In this document: positions 25,147 through 32,598 of the stretch, one piece after another
Layout: every line of letters begins with the position of its first letter
How positions within the stretch are numbered: position 1 is the first letter of the stretch
Origin: Desulfococcus multivorans
GTDB lineage: Bacteria; Desulfobacterota; Desulfobacteria; Desulfobacterales; Desulfococcaceae
Assembly: GCF_001854245.1 (NCBI RefSeq)
Contig: NZ_CP015381.1
Location: 2,267,001 to 2,331,000 of the forward strand
DNA: 64,000 nt
Direction of reading: 5' to 3'
Made by a program: the position numbers and the translations under genes
The notes under the pieces: generated by a model
What the model was told of the DNA's origin: nothing
The model's input: only the letters and a program-made list of their open reading frames with translations
Database searches by the model: none

Positions 25147-26472
25147 TTAAGCCAGGGTCTCCCTGGTTTCGTGCAGCCGGATCCCCATGCCGGAAAGTTC
25201 TGCCAGCACCGGACCATAGATCTCCGGGACCACCGGTCGATGGACGCCCGTCATTCGTATCTTCACTTCCGCCAGCATCCGGGTGGCGATGGCCGCCGGG
25301 AGACCGACCGTTCGAGACATGGCGCTGTCCCCGCCGGGAATGCCTGTTTCGACCATGGTGGCGGTGATTTTCTCTCTTCCGCCGTCGGGGTATGTCGCCG
25401 TAAACTCGTGGTGCTGGACCAGGAGGTCGGTTTCGCCCGGGGCGTATACCAGTCTTCGTTCAAGCACGTAAGCAAACATATCGAAGGGTGCGGCCGTGCC
25501 CAACGGCAGCATGACATCGTCCAGAAGACCCAGCCACGCCAGTTTTTTGATGGCCACGCTGTACGGCGGGATCTTGAGGAATCCGGCCAGATCCTGAACG
25601 ATATCCTTTCCATTGCCCCCCACCAGTGCCGCGATGACCTCCCGGGGAGAGGTGGTGTTGAAATCGAAGGTGCGTTCCCGATTCAACAGGCCGATCTTTT
25701 TGAAACAGTGCCACGACTCGCAATGGCTGATGTTTCTGAGGGTTCCCCGATACATTGAACGGGCGGAACCGATGCCGTAGATCTCCATATAGGGTAGGGC
25801 GTCACGGTTGACATAGGCCTCGAAGGTGCCGGCGCCGGGAACGTCCACGAGCCAGTAGTGTTTGAAAAGGGCTTCGCCGGAAACCTCGACGACTTCCCCG
25901 TCCCTGAGATAGCGTCCGTCATTGGTAGCCGCCAGCAGCACCCCCGATGGGCTCCAGGAGAATTTGTACCCGAAGGGGTTGGTGTTGCTGGAAAAAGAGG
26001 GGAGCCCTCCGCAGTAGGAATAGAAGCTTTCAATTTCGCCGCCCGCGTCCTTGACGCCGTCGATCACCTGCATGGCGGCCATGTGATCGATACCGGGGTC
26101 CACCCCGATTTCATTGAGGAACAGGAGCCCCGAGGCCCTGGCTTCGTCATCCAGGGCCGCCATTTCCGGTTTTACGTAAGAGGTGGTCACGAGATGTTTT
26201 TTATGAACCAGGCACAGTCCGGCCACGTCCACGTGATAGATCCAGGGCAGCAGGCTGATGACAATGTCCGCCGACTTGACAAGCCGTTCGAGGGCCTCGC
26301 GATCCTGCACGTCCACCTGGACGGCGTTACCGTTGGGGTGACCGTCGATGACCTTCAGAGCCTTCTCGACGGTCCGGGTGGCCATAGTCAGGCGGATATC
26401 CGGCTGATTCAGCAGATAGGCGACCAAAGGCCGGGTGACGAAACCCGCACCCAATACGAGTATGTTTTTCAC
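25147..26472 (-). CDS. Saccharopine dehydrogenase family protein
   Basis: The 441-residue protein opens with the NAD(P)-binding motif 'ILVLGAGFVTRPLVAYL' and continues with 'VDVQDREALERLVKSADIVI'. The family block 'NEIGVDPGIDHMAAMQVID' and 'YCGGLPS' match saccharopine reductase-type enzymes. Such enzymes form or cleave saccharopine or related secondary amines; the true substrate here is uncertain. GTG at 26472 is preceded by AAGGAG. It is 35 bases after an FmdB-type gene, in line with the NifX and IscU-like genes, suggesting one operon. Confidence 0.85.
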   Translation of the reverse strand: MKNILVLGAGFVTRPLVAYLLNQPDIRLTMATRTVEKALKVIDGHPNGNAVQVDVQDREALERLVKSADIVISLLPWIYHVDVAGLCLVHKKHLVTTSYVKPEMAALDDEARASGLLFLNEIGVDPGIDHMAAMQVIDGVKDAGGEIESFYSYCGGLPSFSSNTNPFGYKFSWSPSGVLLAATNDGRYLRDGEVVEVSGEALFKHYWLVDVPGAGTFEAYVNRDALPYMEIYGIGSARSMYRGTLRNISHCESWHCFKKIGLLNRERTFDFNTTSPREVIAALVGGNGKDIVQDLAGFLKIPPYSVAIKKLAWLGLLDDVMLPLGTAAPFDMFAYVLERRLVYAPGETDLLVQHHEFTATYPDGGREKITATMVETGIPGGDSAMSRTVGLPAAIATRMLAEVKIRMTGVHRPVVPEIYGPVLAELSGMGIRLHETRETLA

Positions 26473-26507
26473 GATTCACTCCTTGCTTACGTTAGTGCGG
26501 TATGCAG

Positions 26508-26762
26508 TCATCTCCCGGCACGTCCGCAGCAGCTTCCGGGACCGGCGCATCCGGCATGTCCGGGCGTGGCCCCGCAGCATCCCGTATCGCCGGGGCCCGG
26601 TATCCCATGGCGAGCGACCCCCGATACGGCGGAGGGGGCCGACAGCAGTTTTTTCAGGCGACTGCTCCCACAATCCGGGCAAGACGGCGGTTCATCGGAT
26701 GATCTTACAAGGATCTCACAGGTTTTTCCACAATCTCCGCACAAAAATTCGAACAGCGGCAT
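26508..26762 (-). CDS. FmdB-type zinc ribbon protein
   Basis: The 84-residue protein begins with 'MPLFEFLCGDCGKTCEILV' and continues 'PPSCPDCGSSRLKKLLSAPS', the CxxC...CxxC zinc ribbon of FmdB-type regulatory proteins. The tail is glycine- and cysteine-rich ('GCCGATPGHAGCAGPGSCC'). The role of these small proteins is not established; FmdB was proposed as a regulator of formamidase or other genes. GGAGGAATG precedes the ATG at 26762; an upstream in-frame extension lacks such support. Confidence 0.82.
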   Translation of the reverse strand: MPLFEFLCGDCGKTCEILVRSSDEPPSCPDCGSSRLKKLLSAPSAVSGVARHGIPGPGDTGCCGATPGHAGCAGPGSCCGRAGR

Positions 26763-26814
26763 GGCATTCCTCCGATAGTGTTGACGTTCCGTGACGGCAT
26801 TACGTTCCGGGCGG

Positions 26815-27243
26815 CTATCCGTTGGATTGATATTCGTCGAGCGCTTTTTTGAGCGTCTTGACCGCCAACTGGATGCAGTGATGTTTTTTTGCGGGGATCT
26901 CCTTGAGAACCCTGAAAATATCGCCGTCATTCAGTTTTCCGGCCTCCTCGATGGTTTTCCCCTTGATGAGGTCCACGGCGGCCATGGCCGCGGATACGGC
27001 TCCCGCGCATCCCATCACCTCATACCGCGCGTCCTGGATGACGCCGTCCTCGATCTTCAGATAGATCCCCATGGTGTCCCCGCAGGTTCCGGTCATGTGA
27101 GAGGCCTGATCGGCGTCGGGGATGACGCCCATATAGGGTTTTTCAATGTAGTAAGCGATAGCCTTGTCGGAATATCCCGACTCCGCCAACATTTTGTGGA
27201 CTTCGGCCGCGCCGGCCGACTCTGCGGACTGTTGCTGATTCAT
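26815..27243 (-). CDS. IscU/NifU-like iron-sulfur scaffold protein
   Basis: The 142-residue protein is an IscU/NifU N-domain homologue. The three scaffold cysteines are Cys54 in 'GTCGDTMG' (with the conserved Asp56), Cys79 in 'GCAGA' and Cys123 in 'KHHCIQLAV'. In known members these hold a [2Fe-2S] or [4Fe-4S] cluster in assembly. The usual partner iscS and hscBA are not adjacent. It follows a NifX-like gene by 12 bases and precedes the FmdB-type gene. Confidence 0.88.
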   Translation of the reverse strand: MNQQQSAESAGAAEVHKMLAESGYSDKAIAYYIEKPYMGVIPDADQASHMTGTCGDTMGIYLKIEDGVIQDARYEVMGCAGAVSAAMAAVDLIKGKTIEEAGKLNDGDIFRVLKEIPAKKHHCIQLAVKTLKKALDEYQSNG

Positions 27244-27255
27244 GTCATCATCCCT

Positions 27256-27636
27256 TCAGTGAATGCATTCGCCGTTGCGGCCATGGCCCTGGCAGGTCTG
27301 GTCGATGTTGAACCGGGGAAGTCCGTCGTTTTTGATCAATGCCAGGTTTTCCGAAACCGATCCCTCAACGGCCCGATATGCGACGATCCCTTCCTGATTC
27401 AGTTTCGTCAGTGCGCCGCGTCCGATGCCGCCGACAACGACTGCGTCGACGGATATTCCTCCCAGGGCACGCAGGGGTTGACAATTACCGTGCAAATGAT
27501 GGAGATCTTTGTTTTCGACGGTTTCCACGTCGCCGCCGTCGGCGTCGACGATTACAAAATATGGCGCTGATCCGAAATGCGCGTAGACCGGGCTGTCCAG
27601 CCCGAGTTTTTCCGTGCTGGGAAATGCGATTCTCAT
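27256..27636 (-). CDS. NifX/NifB-type dinitrogenase cofactor domain protein
   Basis: The 126-residue protein is a single Nif-cofactor-binding domain (NifX/NafY/VnfX superfamily): 'MRIAFPSTEKLGLDSPVYAHFG', 'DAVVVGGIGRGALTKLNQEG', 'IVAYRA'. The tail 'CQGHGRNGECIH' adds two cysteines and three histidines that could bind metal. Stand-alone members in anaerobes that lack nitrogenase are common and their role is unclear; one idea is metal-cofactor trafficking. AAGGAG precedes the start. No nitrogenase genes are visible in the window. Confidence 0.86.
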   Translation of the reverse strand: MRIAFPSTEKLGLDSPVYAHFGSAPYFVIVDADGGDVETVENKDLHHLHGNCQPLRALGGISVDAVVVGGIGRGALTKLNQEGIVAYRAVEGSVSENLALIKNDGLPRFNIDQTCQGHGRNGECIH

Positions 27637-27783
27637 TCCATACTCCTTGAAGATGATTATTAAAAGACTTTAGATAGGCTTAAAATGGGCGTGTGTCAAG
27701 TCAGTTTTGGGACGCCCCGGCCTCCCGGACAGGGAGGTTCAGCGAATCATTTTCTTTTTGCCGTCGGAACAAAAAGACCATAG

Positions 27784-28010
27784 AAGGCTGAAGACTGAAG
27801 GTTGAAGGTTGATATAATATAACGTCGCTTAGCCAAAATTTGACACAGATTACAGCACTGGTGTACTCGTACAACAGCAATACAATGCGGATAGCACCTC
27901 GATGCTGATTTTTTTTTTGCAAGAGCGTCAAGATAGCGGCTGTACAGGGATAGACATCCTGTAACGGCGTCGCTTTTATGCTCCTTCAGCCTTCAGTCTT
28001 CCGCCTATAG
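27784..28010. repeat. Heptamer-arm element with a long interior (copy D)
   Basis: A left arm of about four heptamer-like units (GGCTGAA, GACTGAA, GGTTGAA, GGTTGA) begins near 27784. The right arm (TTCAGCC, TTCAGTC, TTCCGCC) ends near 28010 and is preceded by GTCGCTTTTATGCTCC, the usual core end. About 170 bases of AT-richer sequence lie between, with no gene I can support. This fills most of the 397-base gap between the NifX-like and PagL-like genes, apart from a TTGACA at 27840. Confidence 0.6.
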
Positions 28011-28033
28011 CATCAATGAAAGGAGAAAAATCT

Positions 28034-28585
28034 ATGAAAACGATGAGAAACGCCTTTGTGGGGATGGGCATGGCCGTTTGGATCGCCGTTGCCGCAATGA
28101 TACCTGCCGCCGCCGCGGCTGAATTCACGCCGCTGGATATTTCCGTAAGAATGGGCTTCGATGCGGATTCGACCCTGGAGTATTTTCATCTTTACGAAAT
28201 CAACGGCAGGGTGGGTCTTCCACCTCATCTGGAATGGGGCGGGGGGTGGTCTCTCAAGTCTGCGCTTGTCATTGCCGGGAGCCTGCTGCACGCTGCCGGA
28301 GACGACGGGCTCATGGTGGGCGTCGGTCCGCAACTCGAATTGGAATTTCCATGGCGTCCGCTGACGGCCTTTGGATCCGTCCGGCCGAGCGCCCTCAGTG
28401 ATCATCGATATGGGCAGGCGGATCTCGGGGGCTGGTTCGCTTTCTCATCCGACCTCGGTCTCAGGATCAACCTGAGCGAGTCCCTCATGATCGGATATGC
28501 ATGGCAGCACATCTCCAATGCAAACATTTACGACAGCAACCCGGGTGTGGATTTCCACGTTATGGAGCTTTCCCTGAAATTCTGA
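28034..28585 (+). CDS. PagL-like lipid A 3-O-deacylase
   Basis: The 183-residue protein has a signal peptide with hydrophobic core 'WIAVAAMIPAAAAA' and then beta-strands expected for a small outer-membrane barrel. The C-terminal 'WQHISNANIYDSNPGVDF' contains the His/Ser pair of PagL (His159 and Ser161 here), and the family pattern 'H.SN...NPG'. The protein ends in phenylalanine ('MELSLKF'), as barrels assembled by BamA often do. PagL removes the 3-O acyl chain from lipid A. Asp173 occupies about the position of PagL's third catalytic residue (Glu). A strong AAAGGAG precedes the ATG at 28034. Confidence 0.72.
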   Translation: MKTMRNAFVGMGMAVWIAVAAMIPAAAAAEFTPLDISVRMGFDADSTLEYFHLYEINGRVGLPPHLEWGGGWSLKSALVIAGSLLHAAGDDGLMVGVGPQLELEFPWRPLTAFGSVRPSALSDHRYGQADLGGWFAFSSDLGLRINLSESLMIGYAWQHISNANIYDSNPGVDFHVMELSLKF

Positions 28586-28598
28586 CGTCGCGGTGTCT

Positions 28599-28635
28599 CC
28601 CGGACGGCCGGATCAGCACATGCCCGCCGTCCGGG
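28599..28635. terminator. Perfect inverted repeat between convergent genes
   Basis: CCCGGACGGC and GCCGTCCGGG are exact inverted copies with a 17-base loop. It lies between the PagL-like gene and the convergent small membrane-protein gene. No T run follows, so it could help end transcription in either direction only weakly. Confidence 0.35.
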
Positions 28636-28642
28636 GCGTCGC

Positions 28643-28903
28643 TCATTCGCCCGCATCCTCGTCCGGCGCGACGGGGGCCTCGGTCTGACGTCTGCGCAGT
28701 TCACGGTAGACCGACACAAGACGCCATATCAGGCCGAGAAGGATGGCGGCGCTGATCAGAATCATGAGATTCGAGCCGAAAAAGGTCAGCACGAAGGAAA
28801 AGGGGTCCTTCAGGCTGTAGGATTGAATCAAGATCGACACCCCGAAGGCCAGGAAGAAACATCCCGCCAGGATCAACAGCACCTGTTTGATTACCCATAA
28901 CAT
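28643..28903 (-). CDS. Small two-helix membrane protein
   Basis: The 86-residue protein has two predicted membrane helices (about 5-27 with 'VLLILAGCFFLAFGVSIL' and 38-60 with 'LTFFGSNLMILISAAILLGL'), then a basic and acidic tail. I do not recognise a family. Its start lies five bases after the stop of another small membrane-protein gene, so they are likely co-transcribed. Confidence 0.7.
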   Translation of the reverse strand: MLWVIKQVLLILAGCFFLAFGVSILIQSYSLKDPFSFVLTFFGSNLMILISAAILLGLIWRLVSVYRELRRRQTEAPVAPDEDAGE

Positions 28904-28908
28904 CGATG

Positions 28909-29049
28909 CTACCCGCCGTATAACCAGTGAAACAAGCCGGTGATCACGAACCGTATCCCCAGCATCACCAGTATCAGCACGAGAATCACCACGGGCATTT
29001 TCCTGAAAAATACCTTCCAGTCCTTTCGGGTAACCGGCGATTTCAGCAT
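28909..29049 (-). CDS. Very small single-helix membrane protein
   Basis: The 46-residue protein has an N-terminal basic segment ('VTRKDWKVFFRKM') and one membrane helix ('PVVILVLILVMLGIRFVI'). The ATG at 29049 is preferred over an upstream start because AAGGAAAGG precedes it and the extra upstream part would be encoded by the repeat element. No family is recognised. The gene leads a pair with the next small membrane protein. Confidence 0.6.
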   Translation of the reverse strand: MLKSPVTRKDWKVFFRKMPVVILVLILVMLGIRFVITGLFHWLYGG

Positions 29050-29080
29050 TGTCCGCGCCTTTCCTTGAGTCGCTTTAAAA

Positions 29081-29159
29081 GACTGAAGGCTCAAGACTGA
29101 AGACTGAAGGGGCATAAAAGCGACGATCGTCACAGGCGCACCCCTTCAGTCTTCAGCCT
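29081..29159. repeat. Heptamer-arm intergenic element (copy E)
   Basis: The left arm has four heptamers (GACTGAA, GGCTCAA, GACTGAA, GACTGAA). The core reads GGGGCATAAAAGCGACGATC to CACCCC. The right arm has two heptamers (TTCAGTC, TTCAGCC). Its core is inverted relative to copy C. It lies upstream of the small membrane-protein pair. Confidence 0.85.
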
Positions 29160-29288
29160 AAAGAGAGACTGCATGTTACGATAGAATAATTGCGATCCCC
29201 CTCTTGTGTCAAGGGTCGGAACGTGCTATTGAGATGAGTCTCTTTAGCGTGCGATTTTCCAACCGTAACATTTCGAAAGGAGAACCAT

Positions 29289-29762
29289 ATGACCGAACGC
29301 GCATTTCAAGACTACTATCCCGATGACGTGAGCCACTGCTACGGATGCGGACGCCTGAACGAGAAGGGGCACCAGATCAAGAGTTACTGGGACGGGGAGG
29401 AAACCGTCACCCATTATACGCCTGAACCTTATCATACCGCCATACCCGGCTATGTTTACGGGGGTCTCATCGCGTCCCTGATCGACTGCCATTCCACCGG
29501 TACGGCCGCCGCAGCCGCATATAGGGCCGAGGGACGCGGAATGGACACCGAACCGGCGCTGCGGTTCGTGACGGCCTCTCTTCACGTAGATTTTCTCGCA
29601 CCGACGCCGATAGACGGACCTCTGGAAATCCGCGGAAAAATCAAGGAGATCAAGGGGAAAAAAGTCATCATCGAATCGACGCTGTCAGCCGGTGGAAAGG
29701 TTTGCGCCCGGGGGGAAGTCGTCGCGGTAAAAATGCCCGATGCCATGAAACCCAAAGCGTGA
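29289..29762 (+). CDS. PaaI-like hotdog-fold thioesterase
   Basis: The 157-residue protein is a hotdog-fold acyl-CoA thioesterase: 'SHCYGCGRLNEKGHQIKSYW' opens the PaaI-like domain, 'YVYGGLIASLIDCHSTGTAA' contains the catalytic helix with Asp, and 'RFVTASLHVDFLAPTPI' is the next conserved strand. Such enzymes hydrolyse CoA thioesters; the acyl chain is unknown. GAAAGGAG precedes the ATG. The gene is not in an operon with the genes on its left, which point the other way. Confidence 0.85.
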   Translation: MTERAFQDYYPDDVSHCYGCGRLNEKGHQIKSYWDGEETVTHYTPEPYHTAIPGYVYGGLIASLIDCHSTGTAAAAAYRAEGRGMDTEPALRFVTASLHVDFLAPTPIDGPLEIRGKIKEIKGKKVIIESTLSAGGKVCARGEVVAVKMPDAMKPKA

Positions 29763-29817
29763 ATCCGGCAAAAATCGGGAGTTGACATCGCCCGCTGACG
29801 CGGGCGATAGTAAATTC

Positions 29818-30447
29818 ATGCGACGACTTGTCATGCCCTCCCTGATCCTTGCCGTCACGGCGCTCCTCCTGATATCAGGCGGATGCGCAACTCATCCGCC
29901 CAGGCACACCAGGAACCTCTGCGACATCTTCCGGGAACGGCCCGAATGGTACGATGACGCCGCCGCCGCCGGCGAGCGTTGGGGAATTCCCATTCCCGTA
30001 ATCATGGCCATCATCGACCGGGAATCCGGGTTCCGGGCCGATGCAAAACCCCCGCGAACCACATGCCTGTTCATCTTCCCGGGGCCCCGACCGTCCTCGG
30101 CCTACGGATACCCGCAGGCTCTCGACGCCACATGGAACGAATACCAATCCCAGGCCGGGAGTCGTTTCGCGGATCGGGACGATTTTGGCGACGCCGTCGA
30201 TTTTGTCGGGTGGTACTGCCGTCTCAGCCGTATCCGCTGCGGCATTTCCAACAGTGATGCCTACCACCTTTATATCGCTTATCACGAAGGGCACGCGGGC
30301 TACAATCGGGGATCCTGGCGGAAAAAACCGGGGCTGAAGCGGATTGCGGGGTCCGTTCGACGTCGAAGCCTGCAATATCGTCAACAGCTCTCATCATGCG
30401 AAGGCGAATTCAAACGCCGGAGCGGCTGCTGCCTCTGGCCGTTCTGA
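29818..30447 (+). CDS. Lytic transglycosylase-like lipoprotein
   Basis: The 209-residue protein starts with a signal sequence and lipobox 'SGGC', so it should be anchored to the envelope. 'WGIPIPVIMAIIDRESGF' contains the catalytic glutamate (in 'DRES') of the SLT/lysozyme fold, and 'SSAYGYPQALDATWNEYQ' is the second conserved block. It probably cleaves peptidoglycan. The tail is basic and has two adjacent cysteines. No Shine-Dalgarno sequence is seen before the ATG at 29818. A TTGACA at 29782 and a 7-bp inverted repeat (CGCCCGC/GCGGGCG, 29789-29806) lie just upstream, so the mRNA may be leaderless. Confidence 0.75.
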   Translation: MRRLVMPSLILAVTALLLISGGCATHPPRHTRNLCDIFRERPEWYDDAAAAGERWGIPIPVIMAIIDRESGFRADAKPPRTTCLFIFPGPRPSSAYGYPQALDATWNEYQSQAGSRFADRDDFGDAVDFVGWYCRLSRIRCGISNSDAYHLYIAYHEGHAGYNRGSWRKKPGLKRIAGSVRRRSLQYRQQLSSCEGEFKRRSGCCLWPF

Positions 30448-30454
30448 CGAGTAG

Positions 30455-30649
30455 TTGAAGGCTGAAGGCTAAAGACTGAAGGCTGAAGGGGTGCGTCTTT
30501 GACGAATGGAGCCTTTATGCCCTTTATCATCTTCAGCGTCTTTCCGCTCACCATAAGGAAAGCTGAAAAGACTGAAGGGTGCATTTTTGATGAACGGGGC
30601 GTTTATGCCCCTTCAGCCTTCAGTCTTCAGCCTATTCAGTCTTCAGCCT
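30455..30649. repeat. Two heptamer-arm elements in tandem (copy F)
   Basis: The first element begins with about five heptamers (ending GACTGAA, GGCTGAA), has core GGGGTGCGTCTTTGACGAAT and a degenerate right end near 30543. The second has core GGGTGCATTTTTGATGAAC to ATGCCCC and a right arm with four to five TTCAGYC units ending at 30649. Both cores point the same way. The array fills most of the gap between the transglycosylase gene and kdsB. Confidence 0.8.
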
Positions 30650-30743
30650 GATTGATGCAAAAAATGCTTGATTCGATGATCCCAACGCCCTAAAAGAAGT
30701 CACCTTGAATGTTTCATTCGACACGGAATGGAGAATCCGTCAG

Positions 30744-31475
30744 ATGAAGATCGCCGTCATTATTCCATCGAGGTTCGGCTCGAGCCGGTTCGAGGGCAAG
30801 CCCCTGGCCCTGATTCTGGGTAAACCCATGATTCAGCGGGTCTACGAGGCCGCCCTTGGGGCAAAAAACGTCACGGACGTGGTGGTTGCCACGGACGATC
30901 AGCGGATCGCGGAAGCGGTAAGCGGCTTCGGCGGCCGAGCCGTCATGACCTCGGGGGAGAACCGTTCGGGGACGGACCGGGTCGCGGAGGCGGCCGCCCG
31001 GATGGCGCTCGCCATGGACGACATCGTCATCAATGTCCAGGGGGATCAGCCGCTGTTGGATCCCAGGTGCCTGAAGCACGTCACGGCCCCGTTTTTTTCG
31101 GATGGCGAGGCGGGCATGACGACTCTGGCCTATAAAATCGTCGATCCCCGGGAGATCACCAATCCCAAGGATGTCAAGGTCACCTTCGACGTCCGCGGAT
31201 ATGCGCTTTATTTCTCCAGATCGCCCATACCCTTTGGCCGCGATGCCGGAATCCCTTTCGACACCTACAAACATCTGGGCGTCTATGCCTATACCCGGGG
31301 CTTTCTGGAAATGTTTCGAAAACTTCCCGAGGGTCGCCTGGAGGCCATTGAAAAGCTGGAACAGTTGCGCGCCCTGGAATACGGCCACAAGATCAGGATT
31401 GTGGTCACGCCCTATGATTCGCCCGAGGTCGATCTCCCGGAAGATATCCCGAGGATAGAAGCGCTGATGGGATGA
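30744..31475 (+). CDS. kdsB: 3-deoxy-manno-octulosonate cytidylyltransferase
   Basis: KdsB makes CMP-Kdo for LPS core synthesis in the cytoplasm. The 243-residue protein has the conserved 'IAVIIPSRFGSSRFEGKPL' N terminus, 'VVVATDDQRIAEAV', 'NRSGTDRVAEAA', 'VINVQGDQPLL' and the C-terminal 'KLEQLRALEYGHKI'. The length matches the family. The ATG at 30744 is preferred; the frame is open 39 bases further upstream but without homology. GGAG lies ten bases ahead of the start. It confirms a Gram-negative envelope. Confidence 0.95.
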   Translation: MKIAVIIPSRFGSSRFEGKPLALILGKPMIQRVYEAALGAKNVTDVVVATDDQRIAEAVSGFGGRAVMTSGENRSGTDRVAEAAARMALAMDDIVINVQGDQPLLDPRCLKHVTAPFFSDGEAGMTTLAYKIVDPREITNPKDVKVTFDVRGYALYFSRSPIPFGRDAGIPFDTYKHLGVYAYTRGFLEMFRKLPEGRLEAIEKLEQLRALEYGHKIRIVVTPYDSPEVDLPEDIPRIEALMG

Positions 31476-31581
31476 GCGCGGGAGCATGCCCCCTCTGGTT
31501 CGCGATTCAGCCGTCATGCCGGGAGGACCTCAAGCCTTGCCCGGCTTCGTCCAGGTGCCGCCGGGATCTGCCGGAGACGGT

Positions 31582-32592
31582 TCAGTCGATGTTCTGCTCG
31601 ATGAACGCTCCGGGCTTGGGCGTTCCCAAAGGGGTCCGGCTCCGGGCCAGCGCCGCGACACGGCTTTCCAGGTTTTTGATCTGCGACTGCAGCAGGGATA
31701 GGGTCCGATCCTTGGCATCGAGGCTTCGGGTCAAGCCTTTCACCTCGGCCCGATAATTCTTTTCCATGTTCTGAACAGCCCGATTGAGCTCCTTCTGATC
31801 GATGGTCCCCGAGAGCACATCGACCAGGTCCTTCTTCAACTGCCGGTAATCCTTCGACAGACCCCCCAGTTCCGCCTTGGCGCTTTCGACGGTTTCCCGG
31901 AGTTCGGCCCGATCCCGAGTGCGGTCCTCCTCGATGGCGGAGAGTACGCCCTGAATCCTCTGGAGATCCGACTTCACCGGTTCGATGTCGCCCTCCAGGG
32001 CTGCGAGGCGCGCATCGCGTGTGGCCAGGTCCGTCTTTTTCAGATCCTCGAGTGCTTTTTCCAGCGCCGCTACCCGGTCGGCATTGGCCTTGTCGGCGTC
32101 GATCCGCTGTAAACGGACCTCCGCCCGTCCCAGCTTCTCGTCGATGCCATTCAGTCTTTCTTCAACTTTTCCGAGGGTCTCCGACATCTTTTCGAAGGCC
32201 AGAAACGCTTCGTTCATGGGGGTTTCCCTCTCGATCATCCGCTGGTTCAGGCTCTCCTGCGTTCGGGCCGTTTCGGCAACCTGCTCTTCCAGGCGTCCGG
32301 AGGCGGCCTCGAGTTCGGAAAGCTCCGCCATCAGCGTCTGAACCGTTTGGGTGTCGTCGTTTCGTATTTTCGCGGCACGTTTTTCCAAAAGCCCGTACCC
32401 CAGCACCACCATGAGCGCGACGAGCACGGGCATCAGGAGGCTTGTAATCGTCAGGCGTCGGCTCAACTTCGCGACGCGGGGATCCTCGTTGCCTCGACGG
32501 CCGGGCTTGGGGTGCACGTATTCTTTATAGGGGTCCGTCCCCTCATCGTCGGAGCCGAGCCTGAAGCCGGATGACGATGATTTCTGATTCAT
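31582..32592 (-). CDS. Membrane-anchored coiled-coil protein
   Basis: The 336-residue protein has a polar N-terminal stretch, a single membrane helix (about 48-70, 'ITSLLMPVLVALMVVLGYGL') and a long coiled coil to about 315, rich in Glu, Arg and Leu ('AELSELEAASGRLEEQVAET'). I recognise no family or catalytic motif. The coil should be outside the cytoplasm if the N terminus is inside. Its start is six bases after the guaA stop, so it is probably co-transcribed with guaA. Confidence 0.65.
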   Translation of the reverse strand: MNQKSSSSGFRLGSDDEGTDPYKEYVHPKPGRRGNEDPRVAKLSRRLTITSLLMPVLVALMVVLGYGLLEKRAAKIRNDDTQTVQTLMAELSELEAASGRLEEQVAETARTQESLNQRMIERETPMNEAFLAFEKMSETLGKVEERLNGIDEKLGRAEVRLQRIDADKANADRVAALEKALEDLKKTDLATRDARLAALEGDIEPVKSDLQRIQGVLSAIEEDRTRDRAELRETVESAKAELGGLSKDYRQLKKDLVDVLSGTIDQKELNRAVQNMEKNYRAEVKGLTRSLDAKDRTLSLLQSQIKNLESRVAALARSRTPLGTPKPGAFIEQNID

Positions 32593-32598
32593 AGTCCG

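Noticed and set aside
27701-27931. 76-codon minus-strand frame within repeat copy D
   Set aside because: Part of it is encoded by the heptamer arm and it has no ribosome site.
30455-30649. Heptamer repeats considered as a CRISPR array
   Set aside because: Units are 7 bp, contiguous and paired as inverted arms; there are no unique spacers or cas genes.
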